Assembly (NCBI RefSeq): GCF_047948215.1
Contig: NC_134458.1
Span: forward strand, 136,409,036-136,473,035
Reading direction: 5' to 3'
DNA: 64,000 nucleotides
Source of the DNA: Lycorma delicatula
Taxonomy: Eukaryota > Arthropoda > Insecta > Hemiptera > Fulgoridae
Below the pieces are notes generated by a model that saw only the letters and a list, made by a program, of their open reading frames with translations, made no database searches and was not told where the DNA came from. The position numbers were made by a program, and so were the translations under genes. Below, one piece after another: positions 52,300-62,764 of the stretch. Position 1 is the first letter of the stretch. Every line of letters starts with the position of its first letter.

Positions 52300-52581
52300 C
52301 ACTGATTTTCAAACTTTTTCGCCCACCGCCCACATTGAGCAAAAACTTTCTAGCGCCCCCACAATGTAAACTTACCCTCTGTCAAAAATAATAATTGCAA
52401 TTTCTGTTTTTAAACGTGGCATATCCATCCTACTTCTGAGTTGAAACTTACATTTTAGTCTGAAATATCAGGAAAACATAATTTTTGCCTTTTGTTTTAA
52501 TCAGACGCCGTCTGAACGCTCCCAATTTTTTGTGCGCCTTCTACAGCCTCCCCCTGAATGTCTCCACTTTGAGAACGAATG
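52300..52581. mobile_element. hAT-like non-autonomous element (MITE), probable
   Basis: The left end CACTGATTTTCAAACTTTTT is followed by CGCCCACCGCCCAC. The right end, read on the minus strand, begins CATTCGTTCTCAAAGTGG and leads into GGGGGAGGC. Ends of the type CA.TG.TTCTCAAA next to a C-rich (minus: G-rich) inner block are typical of hAT elements. The flanking 8-mers GTTTAGAA and TTCTGGAA agree at five of eight positions, fitting a worn 8-bp target duplication. No transposase is present. Confidence 0.5.
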
Positions 52582-52726
52582 TTCTGGAAGGCTAATAGCT
52601 AAATAGTTCGCTTTGTTGTTTAGCCGCAATTTATATTTTGTACCAAATCGCTGTATTTCTTTTCTTAAACACGATAAACCCAGATATTTGCGGATTTCAC
52701 TGTTTCTTACGAACTAAAGCGAAAGT

Positions 52727-52773
52727 GGACCTGTGGGATCCAGCTTTGGGCTAAAGCTGGATCCCACAGGTCC
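52727..52773. repeat. perfect hairpin, 21-bp arms, 5-base loop
   Basis: The arm at 52727-52747 (core CTGTGGGATCCAGC) is the exact reverse complement of 52753-52773, with GGGCT as loop. The arms are GC-rich in an AT-rich setting, and pairing stops abruptly on the outside. Confidence 0.95.
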
Positions 52774-54544
52774 AAATTGGTTTCATGATCGTCGTGTACC
52801 ATAATTGTTTGCTGAATAGGGAAAGCTGTGATCTCTTGCTCAGCAACCAGTACATTTACTTAATACCCAGTTGTGACTAACATAATGCTGATGATGAGTT
52901 TTAAAAATCTAAATGCTCATAATTTTATATTATTTTTTATAAAAATTTTGTTCATGTTTTTGTTTAGAAGTTTACCTACATTAATAAAAGTGTAAATAGC
53001 TTTTTATCAAAATTAAAAAAAAAAAATAATTAACTCCCATTTACGTAGCGTGATTATTAACGTTAATGTAAAATATAAATAAAGTAAATATCTTTCTTTA
53101 AATAAGTTTCAAATTACAGTTTAATAATTTTTGAATCTATATCTTTCGAACGAGAAATAATAATATTAAAGGGGCAAAAACAAACAACGTATCATGATTA
53201 AACAGATCTGCTGTTAAGACTACGTTAGTATTATACGTGTAGAGACTTAACTAAACTGTAGATTAATGGCATCCTTTAGCACTCACTACACACCAATTTC
53301 ATTTACTCTTTAAAGACATTCTTTATTATTACGGTAGTCTAAAAGCTATTACGGTTTTGTTTTGTTACTTCCGTTTCTACTCATTCTTCTCTGTAATTCA
53401 ACCCCCTATTCTGATTCTAAGATGAAGACTAAGCGAAGATCTAGTTTGTTAACGGTCGACCTTCTATCAACTAATTTCTCTTTTGTTAATACCCTAATAC
53501 CAATCAAATTACTTCAGAAGTTAATTCTGTTTATTTATAATTAATTATAGCATTTAAATTTTTAATGAAAAGCTATGTTTCTTGTTTTACAATTACTTAA
53601 TAAATAGATAATAACTACTTTTTCCCAGTTTTTTCTTATTATTTTTAAAATATTTGGTTAGTTACTGATATAAAATTTAACATTTCTTTAAACGAGTAAT
53701 AAACAAATATATTATGGTTTTTATTCTCAGGTTGAATGAATCTTTTTCGCGAATAAGAAAATAAGTTTGTTTAAAGAAGCATTATTTTCATCCTGTAACA
53801 ATTTATTTTAAAAAAATGTTTATTTATGAAATATTTATTGTAAAATATTTTCAATGAATCTGATGTAAAATAACAGTTGTTATTATCAAGCTATGTATGA
53901 AATTTGTTAAAATACAAATCAAACAAAAACGTTTTTAATATCTATACCTTATTTTATTAAACTTTTATAAGTTATCAAACAGAAAGTCAATAACTCCACA
54001 AAAAAATATTTGTAGTACTGCCATTTAAGTTAAACGATAATTTATATAAACACTGAAAAATTAGCAGTGAAATAAATAACTCCACTAAGATACTGAGATT
54101 CCAACAAAAGACAAAAACCAAACCAAATGGTTTTTAAAAAAACCAACTTATCTAGTATTTAAAAAGTATAGAATTAAAAACAAGAATGAATAAAGAAATA
54201 AAAGCACAAAATGGGTAAATAGGCTGTTTATATTATAAGTAATCCAAGGAGATGTGTAAAGAACGCCCGTAAAAATCGCAGAAAAACAGCACAATAATAT
54301 TTGCATTAAATCTTTTCCGACGAGCTTGAAGTTTAATAATAAACTAATTTTGCAATAAAAGTAACAGTAAATATTGAGAGAGGCCTTATTTTATTTCCTA
54401 ATCATTTTTTTAAACTAGGCATTTTATTATTGACATTTTCTTTGAAGATCTGTTGAAACCTAAACAAAAATACTCTACTTAATTATAAATAGAATACATA
54501 CTCGTGTAAGAAACGAGAAAAATAACTAAAATAGTTATTCCTAC
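52774..54544. other. AT-rich non-coding stretch
   Basis: AT-rich filler; nothing recognisable. Confidence 0.5.
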
Positions 54545-54680
54545 CAGTCCGCTAATCTCCATAGTGAAATAGTAGGTTTCGGTTCTTTATCTAGCGGTCC
54601 TGGATTCTAAACCCGGTCAGGCCCACGTACAAACCTCTTTGTAAAATTCTGTGGTGAATTCATCATTAAAAAAAAAAAAG
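54545..54680 (+). mobile_element. tRNA-derived SINE, family 1, second copy
   Basis: GGATTCTAAACCCGGTCAGG (54602-54621) corresponds to the B-box region of the copy at 14535-14690. The tail ATTCTGTGGTGAATTCATCA (54646-54665) is also shared. It ends in an A run (54667-54679), as expected of a retroposed SINE. The A-box region is worn. Confidence 0.7.
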
Positions 54681-55659
54681 CTGTTGTTAACCGGAAATCG
54701 GTCAATAACTACAAATCTTTTGATCCAAAACCTCCACATTTAGCGAAGACGATTAGAAAATATTGAAAAGTTAATAGGGTAAATTAAAAAGAAAAATTTA
54801 ACAAGAGGGTAAATCTAAGCAAGATTAAGAAAAGTAATCATAATAATGTTTTTTTTAGGTTTCCTGTATGTTTTTAAAAGAAAATTTCGGTAATAAAATG
54901 AAATTTGATAGAATAATAGAAACCTGGTTGGTGGAAAGAACAAGGCTATCCACAATTTTTTATTAATTAAGAAGAGTTTCTAACTCATAACCAAACATTT
55001 GGCAGCATAAGTTTAAGATTGAACTATTTTTTAGAAAACGATAAGTGTAATAGAACAGAGCTTTAAATTATATAATAAAATAAATAATACTATAGTGAAT
55101 GACAGTAAACACTGAACACATTAATTAACGACTTACTGTGTAAGGTTTCTGAAAACTGAATTAAAAATAAAGATTGTTCATCAAATGAGAAATATTGTCA
55201 TAATTTTTTCAACAAAAAGTCGACTAATACGAATTTGACAACAAAAAAAGGACAAATGATAATCAAACCCGTATAAAATAATATTTCCTTAGAACCAGTT
55301 TCTTATTAATTGTAGTTAGTAGGAACTCACGTTCCTTTAACATTTCTTAGATTAAAAGGTTCATTAAAAGGCTTTATTTCTTATTAAGTAAAATCATCTA
55401 TGGGGAATAAATTACTTATACAATTTAACTAAATTATCTAAGAAATTTTATTTTTTTTACGAAATACCACCTAGATATCACACTATGAAACCCGTTTTCC
55501 ATTCGTTCTATTTTTTAATTTCTGTACGAAAATTTATTTGAGAATAAATTATAAAGAAAAATATTACATTAGATGAAAAAATATTGTAGATTATTTAAAT
55601 GTAGGTTTTTAATTATTTTCTTTCTATATGAAATTGATAATTAAATTTTTATGTTTTAG
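54681..55659 (+). other. intronic AT-rich sequence before coding exon
   Basis: AT-rich sequence ending in ATTTTTATGTTTTAG at 55645-55659, a good pyrimidine-rich 3' splice site for the exon that follows. Confidence 0.6.
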
Positions 55660-55828
55660 GGCAAGGGGGCGAAGGTGAACAACCTCCTGAAGGTGTAGAA
55701 GAAGAAGGCGCACCATCAGAAGAAGATGAAGAGGGTGGTGAAGCTGAAGGTGATTCGGCAGTATCATCGCAGCCAGCGTCACCAGCTTCCGTTTTACCCG
55801 CAGAAGCTGAATCAGAATTAATATTACG
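55660..55828 (+). CDS. tio: teashirt/tiptop-type protein, upstream coding exon (partial gene)
   Basis: An internal exon of 169 bases. Only one of three frames is open from the acceptor at 55658-55659. It begins with two bases completing a codon (N|GG), then 55 codons, then CG carried to the next exon at a GTTAGT donor (55829-55834). The peptide is acidic and Pro/Ser-rich (EGVEEEGAPSEEDEEGG, SSQPASPASVLPAEAESEL). Joining CG to the first base of the exon at 58072 gives Arg and keeps the frame, reading ELILREGASPSRDSRES. That phase agreement is the main reason to assign it to the zinc finger gene. It has no in-frame ATG, so a further upstream exon must carry the start. A conserved-looking MPRRKQ-type first exon, as I recall from TSHZ relatives, was not found in this window. 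Confidence 0.82.
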
Positions 55829-56417
55829 GTTAGTAATATTGAATACATTATTTAGAATATACTAAATTTCAAATTAAACTAGAATAAAATAAAAAATTTT
55901 ATTTTTACAAAAAAAATCCTATGTATAAAAAATTAAAATATTTACTTCAAATATTTATTTTTTAATAAATTAACAAGCTAGAATAAAGGCAGCAATAAGG
56001 TAAATACTTTTAGAAGAATTCCAAAACAGAAAAGAAATAATGATTTTCTAATTTTAATTAAAACAACAGTACGTTTTGAAATCAAATTTCTACAATATAA
56101 AAAATATCATGTTTAGAAATAAAATATTTTGACGGCCGGAGTATAAAAATAAAATATAATGTTTTATTAGAAAAATTTAAATGACTAAGAAAAATTATTT
56201 ACACTAATCTAAAACGTAAATAAAAAAAAAGAATCATATATTTTTACGAGATAAGGAAAAATTGTAAACATTTTTCCAGGAATTTCAAATTTAAGACAAG
56301 TTTAATGAGATCAATATCATATTTATATTTGTTTGTTTTTTTCGGTAGTCTTATTAAAACATGACAGCTGTTTTGATACAAAGTATCTTCTAAAAGGTAT
56401 TGTGTGTCGAAACACCT

Positions 56418-56702
56418 CTCTTTTTTCCTGTTTAGCCTCCGGTAACTACCGTTTAGATAATTCTTCAGAGGATGAATGAGGATGATATGTATGAGTGTAA
56501 ATGAAGTGTAGTCTTGTACATTCTCAGTTCGACCATTCCTGAGATGTGTGGTTAATTGAAACCCAACCACCAAAGAACACCGGTATATTCAAATCCTTAA
56601 AAATAACTGACTTTACTAGGACTTGAACGCTGTAACTCTCGACTTTCCAAACCAGCTGATTTGGGAAGACGCGTTAACCACTAGACCAACCCGATTGGTT
56701 AA
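56418..56702 (-). mobile_element. tRNA-derived SINE with target-site duplication
   Basis: Minus strand: the head GGTTGGTCTAGTGGTTAACG (ending at about 56697) is a tRNA-type A-box region. GCGTTCAAGTCCTAG (about 56616-56630) is the B-box region. The body ends AACAGGAAAAAAGAG. The flanks carry the 14-base duplication GTGTCGAAACACCT at 56404-56417 and 56703-56716. Intact flanks and structure point to a retroposition event whose insertion site is still readable. It lies antisense in the intron, between the splice sites. Confidence 0.85.
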
Positions 56703-57399
56703 GTGTCGAAACACCTGTCATGTTTTAATTTTACAATTTTTGATTATGGATTTTCACCTAGTAAAGGCATCATCCATCCATCGATAATATTGATTTCTCT
56801 GTCGAAATTTATCTTAAAAAAGTTCATTTCATATGCTCCAATGTAATTTTGTAAATTACAGTTTTTTTTGTTTTTTTTTTTTAATTATAAAATAAACATT
56901 TTTGATTTATTTCAAATACATCAATTCAATTACTTGAATAAATAAACTGTTTTATTCAATTTACTTATTCAAAACTGTTTCAGAATACTTGAGAGTGAAA
57001 CAAACTTATGACAATATTTTATTTATTTTATATTACAATTTTAAAATGAACTTTTTAGATAAATTTGTAGAAATTTACTTGTTAGTTATGTCATATTATA
57101 AAGATGGCGTTATATTATCTTAATATAGGCTAATTGAAAAGTTTTTTCGAGTATTTATTGTATACATTTAAAAAAAAGATGTAACTCATTACACATTTTC
57201 TATTTCGAAATGATTACTGCCTTGGAAAAATAATTTATATTTTGTTTATTACGAAGATGACGGTTCTTACTTTTGGTTAAATATCCCTGCTAATATAAAG
57301 ATATTTATAATTTTTAAACCGTATAATTAGAAGTGATCAAAAGTTTTGCAATGAATAAGATTAACTTTAATTATATTTCGTTCTGTTTGGGTAACCCAC

Positions 57400-57990
57400 C
57401 CGCTACCTCTTAAGAGAGATAAGGGGGTTGGCATTTTATATAGAAGAAACTTTCGCTATGATATCATTGCAGCTTCTTTTTCACTTCCATCTTTTACCCT
57501 TCTTTATCTTGTTACTCATATTCACAGGACTGACAGCAATATTTAGCACCGGTGTTCTGCCATTATCGTAAATCAACACAAAAGCTAACATTTTTCCATA
57601 TCATACTACCATATCACTTACTCCTTAGTGCCATTCCATTTTATACCATTCCAGCTTTAACAGACAAAAAAAAACGCTGGAATTTAGACTAGAGGGAAAT
57701 AAACTTGAAATACGAACAAAAGATCTTCGGTTATGAAGGTGAATGGAAAAAACCTCCGTAGAATGTAAATGTTAGTTATGTTTATACGGTATACGGAGCA
57801 GCAGTTATGATGGTAATATTTCACGTGGTGTGAGTATCAAAGTATGGTGTCAACGACTTATAAGCTAAGAGCAGGCGAGGAGGGTAGCGATAAGTTACAA
57901 GTCGAATACCGTTGTGGACAGTAATTTATTAGAAGTTGTGAAACGACAGCCCATGCACAGTATCACATTTATAATCTTTCTATCGATCGG
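57400..57990. promoter_or_regulatory. GC-richer intronic island, candidate cis-element
   Basis: Less AT-rich than the surrounding intron, with no open frame of interest. It contains GGTAACCCACCCGC, an E-box-like CACGTG within TTTCACGTGGTG (about 57820-57831), and complex text up to 57960. Proximity to the coding exon and composition like other islands suggest regulation; nothing more can be said from sequence alone. Confidence 0.3.
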
Positions 57991-58071
57991 TTTGATTTTA
58001 TAATAAATCATTAATATTCTAATCATTATACTTTACTAATCTTTGTCTTTTTCTGGTTCTTTTACTTACAG

Positions 58072-61000
58072 GGAAGGTGCCAGCCCGTCCAGGGATTCAC
58101 GAGAATCATCTCTTCCTCGTTGTGGATCCAGGGATTCTTTAGCCTCTGAGAGAGAAGGAGCTATCACGCTGCTGCCTCCGACGGTGTATCTGCCCGCTCC
58201 TGGCCGGCTCGGGTCAGTTTCTCCCCTCATTACGTCTTCAACACCCCCACCCATGTTGATGCCAACTAACTGCCTCACATCTCCGAGGTCACCGCCTCTG
58301 CCATCACCTGTCGACACAGATGCTGGTGTCGCCGTCCTCGATTTCAGCACTAAACGGACCCCTAATGATGCACCAGTGTTAAATCTTAGCAAAGCTTCCA
58401 CACCGGCGTTGTCGCCGGCAGAAGGACATTTAAATAGCCCGCTGGATTTATCTGTTTCGAATAGGAAACGAGGTCATCATGATGATTCACCGACCGCCTC
58501 GTCCTCACCGAGTCCGACACCTAGAAAAACGCCTAGAGTTTCCTCGGCTGAATTTAAGCAAGTCGTATCTCCTTGGACGTCTCCTGTAGTCGCTTCACAC
58601 TTTCCTTACTTTGCTGCGGCCGTTGCAGCGGCAAATAGTTTGTCACCAAAAAATAATAGTCATGCAGAAGCCACTTTATGGAATGGAAAAATGAAAATCA
58701 GCGACAAAGGATCGAGTTTTGGTGTTGTTCCTACTCCGAGCGATGCTACAAAAGCTCTTGAAAAAATGAGTGAGCTCAGCAAATTAGGAGGTGATGAGTT
58801 TAGGCCTATTAGTAACAGTGTGTTGGGTGGTAGTAGCGCCGGAGGTAGGCATAGCGCTTGGCAGTCGCACTGGCAAAATAAGGGTGCTGATCAGGCCAAA
58901 GATGTACTCAAGTGTGTGTGGTGTAAACAAAGCTTCCCTAGTCTTGCTGCTATGACGGTGCACATGAAGGAAGCGAAGCATTGCGGGGTTAACGTTCCAG
59001 TACCTCCGATTCAACCACCTCCACCACCTATTCCCCAACAATCTCAAAACTCTACCTCGTCCGGCCCTCCCAATAGTTTGCCCGGTGGACCGGGATCTAA
59101 TGCGAATAAACCTTCCCCATCCGATCTGAACCTGCTCATTAAAGAAACTATGCCTCTGCCGAGGAAACTAGTCAGAGGGCAAGACGTTTGGCTCGGTAAG
59201 GGTGCCGAGCAAACCAGACAGATCCTTAAATGCATGTGGTGCGGACAAAGTTTCAGATCTTTAGCAGAAATGACTAGTCACATGCAACAAACACAACATT
59301 ATACGAATATTATATCACAAGAGCAGATAATTTCATGGAAATCTGCCGATGAAGGAAAATCAGGAGGAGGAAGCGGAGGAAATGGAGGCTCTACGGGAGG
59401 AGCAGCTAGTGGAGGAAGTGCGGGAGCGGCTAGCAGCCATGTCAGTGCCGTACTTACTTGCAAAGTGTGTGATCAAGCATTTAGCTCCCTAAAGGAATTA
59501 AGTAACCATATGGTAAAAAATTCTCATTACAAAGAACATATTATGAGATCTATTACCGAAAGTGGTGGTAGACGACGGCAGACCCGAGAAAAGAGGAAAA
59601 AATCGCTTCCGGTCAGAAAGTTGCTTGAATTAGAAAGAGCTCAAAACGAGTTGAAAAATGGTGAAGGAATTATGCTGATGGGTGGTAAGACGGGACGAGA
59701 AATTCACTCAGCCGGAAGAATTACGTGCGAAAAGTGTGGAGAGAAGATAGACATGGCTGTGTTTGTCGATCATATAAGACTGTGTATAGGAGGAGGTCAT
59801 ATAGGCAGTGATCAGAGGAATTTGTTAAAAAATGCTCTGCTGTCAAGTAATGTTCTTCCTCCTGATCCTAGCGTCACTCAGGCGCTGCGAGAAAGCAGAA
59901 AAATCAAAAGAGATGAACCATCTCCAAGACAACAACAATCACCATCATCGGCAACAGACCTGTCTATGCCTCCCTCCAGTCCTAAAGATGGAGCTGTAAA
60001 GCCCGAAGGAAAAAGTTCCTCCCCGTCTGTACTTAACGCAATAGAAAAACTAATAGAAAAGAGCTTTGATTCCAGAGCTAGACATGGAGCCGGTTACGCC
60101 GGCGCTATGGGTAGTCCCGGACAAGCACCTATTGGATCAAGTATACTGAAGAGACTAGGAATCGATGAAAGCGTAGACTACACTAAACCTCTTGTAGACG
60201 CCCAAACGATGCATCTTTTAAGAAGCTACCACCATCATCAAGCACAATACAGCCGCAGGGAAAGAAGTGGCAGTGAATCCAGTTCTATATCTGAGAGAGG
60301 CAGAAATGATACTCTTACGCCCGACAGAAAGTTCGAGTCATCAGATAGACTTATGTCTTCCACACCAAGAACAACGCCGGAGAAAAGAATACAAACTCCA
60401 CCCTCTGCTAAAATGTCAACACATGAAGAATCTGCAGATGAAGAGGTGCATATTAAAAGAGAGGTCGAGGATAATGAAACAGCGGCTGAAAATAGTATAC
60501 GTACTGAACAGGTTATTAAAAAAGAAGAACTGGAAAACGGTGACGATGACGAAGAGAGGAGAAGTTTTCAGAGCGATGAGCCTCTGGCGCAAAAAAGGTT
60601 AAAAGAAGAACCGTCAGGATCACCCCCTGTTGGAGGAACAACTGAAGGAAATACAGAAGAACCTGAAGACGATCAAAAGAGCGCCGCAAGCCCTATCGTT
60701 AGTCCTCGTCAACCGACACCAGTTAGACCTACTTCCGATGATATAGCGGCTAACAGTCCTTGTCGTAATAGTGCAAGTCCTGCTAGTAGTGACAGATCCG
60801 GTACTCCAAGAAGTACAGATAAAAAAGCTAGTGGAAGTTTAGGTGCGTTATCATCCATGTTCGACAACTTATCCGGAGGTGGAGGAGGTGGTGTAAGCTG
60901 CCCGGGCGAGCCGGCAACCGGAACAGCGGTAAAGGGCACTAGCCATCCACTAGCCGCTCTACAGAAACTCTGCGACAAGACTGAGACACATCACCACCAA

Positions 61001-61468
61001 GCGGGTAGTAGCAGATCGGGATCTACATCTTGTACTCCTGGTAGTCTCACGACGGCCGGTGTTTCTTCAACGACTGTCGCCGGAACAACACCGGGGGCCA
61101 TATTAGCATTTAGTTGGGCTTGTAACGACGCCGTCGTAACAGCCGATTCTATCATGAAATGTGCTTTTTGCGACACGCCGTTTATTTCAAAAGGGGCTTA
61201 CAGACATCATCTAAGTAAAATGCACTTCGTAAAAGACGGTGTAATACCAGATCCTGTCGCTTTGAAGGGACAAACCGGTGGAATTCAAGCCGCAGCCGCG
61301 GCTGTACCTCCGAAAACCAGCGGTAGCAGCAACGGAAATAACGCCGCATCGACCTCCTCGTCATCCGGTAAAAGTCCGACTCAACAGAACAGCTTTGAGG
61401 AAAGCCCTCACTCCAAGTTCCTGAAGTATACTGAGCTGGCGAAACAACTGTCTAGCAAATACGTATAG
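58072..61468 (+). CDS. tio: teashirt/tiptop-type zinc finger transcription factor, main coding exon
   Basis: Encodes 1131 residues to TAG at 61466-61468, after one base completing an Arg codon from exon 55660-55828. An apparent open frame beginning at 58043 starts at TTG inside the intron and is not the true start. Counting from 58073: PLDLS (CtBP-type) lies near residues 123-127; WQSHWQNKG precedes C2H2 finger 1 at about 281-304; LPRKLVRGQDVWLGKG leads into finger 2 at about 387-410; finger 3 is at about 463-486 and finger 4 at about 1030-1050. Fingers 1-3 are C-x2-C-x12-H-x5-H. KKSLPVRKLLEL and SSILKRLGIDESVDYTKPL are further family blocks, and the end is FLKYTELAKQLSSKYV. The fourth finger and C-terminus resemble tiptop more than fly Teashirt. 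I saw no homeodomain, unlike vertebrate TSHZ. Nuclear repressor role in trunk/appendage patterning is from family knowledge. Confidence 0.95.
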
Positions 61469-61740
61469 TCCCGAACCGGCTGTAAATTACGTTTTGTATA
61501 TTAGCTCTTGTTGCCATTCCTTATGTACAAAATATCCCTCTCATACGGCATCATATCCTCGGGCGTGATCTCCTTTATAACTACCGGTTATCTGATGATA
61601 ATGTGTGAGCGAGTCTCTGGCCTGGTACGGCTGCCTATGTCGCTGCTATCCGGCGTAATTTTGTATACCATAGGCTTAGGTCCCGGTGACAAACAAACAC
61701 AAATGTATACTCTGTCTATTAAGGGACAAGTGATAATAAT
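61469..61740 (+). other. tio: probable 3' UTR, proximal GC-richer part
   Basis: From the stop to about 61740 the sequence keeps a composition close to coding (for example TCGGGCGTGATCTCC and GGTACGGCTGCC), then falls abruptly to AT-rich DNA. No frame in it continues the protein. It is likely UTR under constraint or holding regulatory sites. Confidence 0.55.
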
Positions 61741-62500
61741 TGTTTATTATTATTAAAATTATTATATAATTGTAATTTATTTTATTATTATATTGAAAAA
61801 CTAATTTTAAAAATATTAAAAAAAAACTCAGAGAAATTTTGTTAGTCGTGGAATATCAATCGATTTGTCCGTTAGTAAAGAAAAAATTACAAAAGGTTTG
61901 TAAATTCAATATCTTTTCCAATTATAGAAAAATATCTATATTTAAAATTTTTTATAACATTTTATGTATTATTATAATTTGTATAAATAGATTCAGCTTA
62001 TCGTTCCCTTAACAATGTATTTTATAAACTTATATATAATAATATTTATTTTATAAAATTTTTAGTAATACTGCTACTATTTCACCTATAAATAAATTTA
62101 CGATTAATCAAAAAATTCATTAGGATGTATTATTTGATATTCCACAACTAATTTATTTAGAATATAGGCCTATATACTTCAAAACTTTATCTTACCAAAA
62201 TACGTATACTTTTTTCAATTAAAATAAATAAAATTAAAATATTACATTAGTAAAATAAACTTATAATAATTTATATATCAAAAATATTTTCAAAAATTTT
62301 TTTAATGTAACTTTATTTTAAGATAAAAAAAATACCCCTAGAAATAATTTTATATTATTTATTGAAAATAATTATAATTTCATTGTAATATAATAATAAT
62401 AATAATTACTATTTCATTTATTAAGTTTTTATATTAATATTATTAATTGTAACAATAGTTGTGTAATAAATTTGAATATAATATTAACTATTGTAATGGT

Positions 62501-62539
62501 AATGATGATGATGATGATTGATAATGATGATGATGATGA
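62501..62539 (+). repeat. (GAT)n trinucleotide repeat
   Basis: Two adjacent GAT/ATG runs interrupted once near 62518. Confidence 0.85.
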
Positions 62540-62729
62540 AAAAATTGTTAATGTATATTATTTAAATATATAAATAAAAAAAGAATATTAGTTAATACAT
62601 TTTTAATATTATTTATTTCAAATATGTCAATGGTCATATGATTACTGGTGTATTATAAATGATGAAAATTAGTTTACCATTAATTAATAAACTATAAATT
62701 AATTACTTAAGTACATTAATTATTGTTAA

Positions 62730-62762
<33 letters not shown>

Positions 62763-62764
62763 AT
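62730..62764 (+). repeat. (ATT)n trinucleotide repeat
   Basis: An uninterrupted ATT run. Confidence 0.9.

Larger units (their letters stand above)
55829..58071 (+). other. tio: intron of the teashirt/tiptop-type gene
   Basis: A 2243-base phase-2 intron with donor GTTAGT and acceptor TTCTTTTACTTACAG. It contains a SINE (56418-56702) and a GC-richer block at 57400-57990 that may be a conserved regulatory element. The rest is AT-rich. Confidence 0.75.

Noticed and set aside
56244..56573. Minus-strand 109-codon frame
   Set aside because: Lies mostly within the SINE body and its flank, so it is not a gene.
58043..58071. N-terminal extension MSFSGSFTYR of the large open frame
   Set aside because: It starts at TTG and lies in the polypyrimidine tract and acceptor of the intron. 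The upstream exon joins in frame at 58072.
58066..58401. Minus-strand frames opposite the zinc finger exon
   Set aside because: Arise from the codon composition of the real gene on the + strand.
60267..60602. A second + strand frame of 111 codons inside the main exon
   Set aside because: Overlaps the tiptop-type coding sequence in another frame and has no family features; a shadow frame.
61508..61756. 82-codon frame after the stop codon
   Set aside because: Starts at TTG, runs into AT-rich sequence and resembles no family; better explained as 3' UTR of unusual composition.
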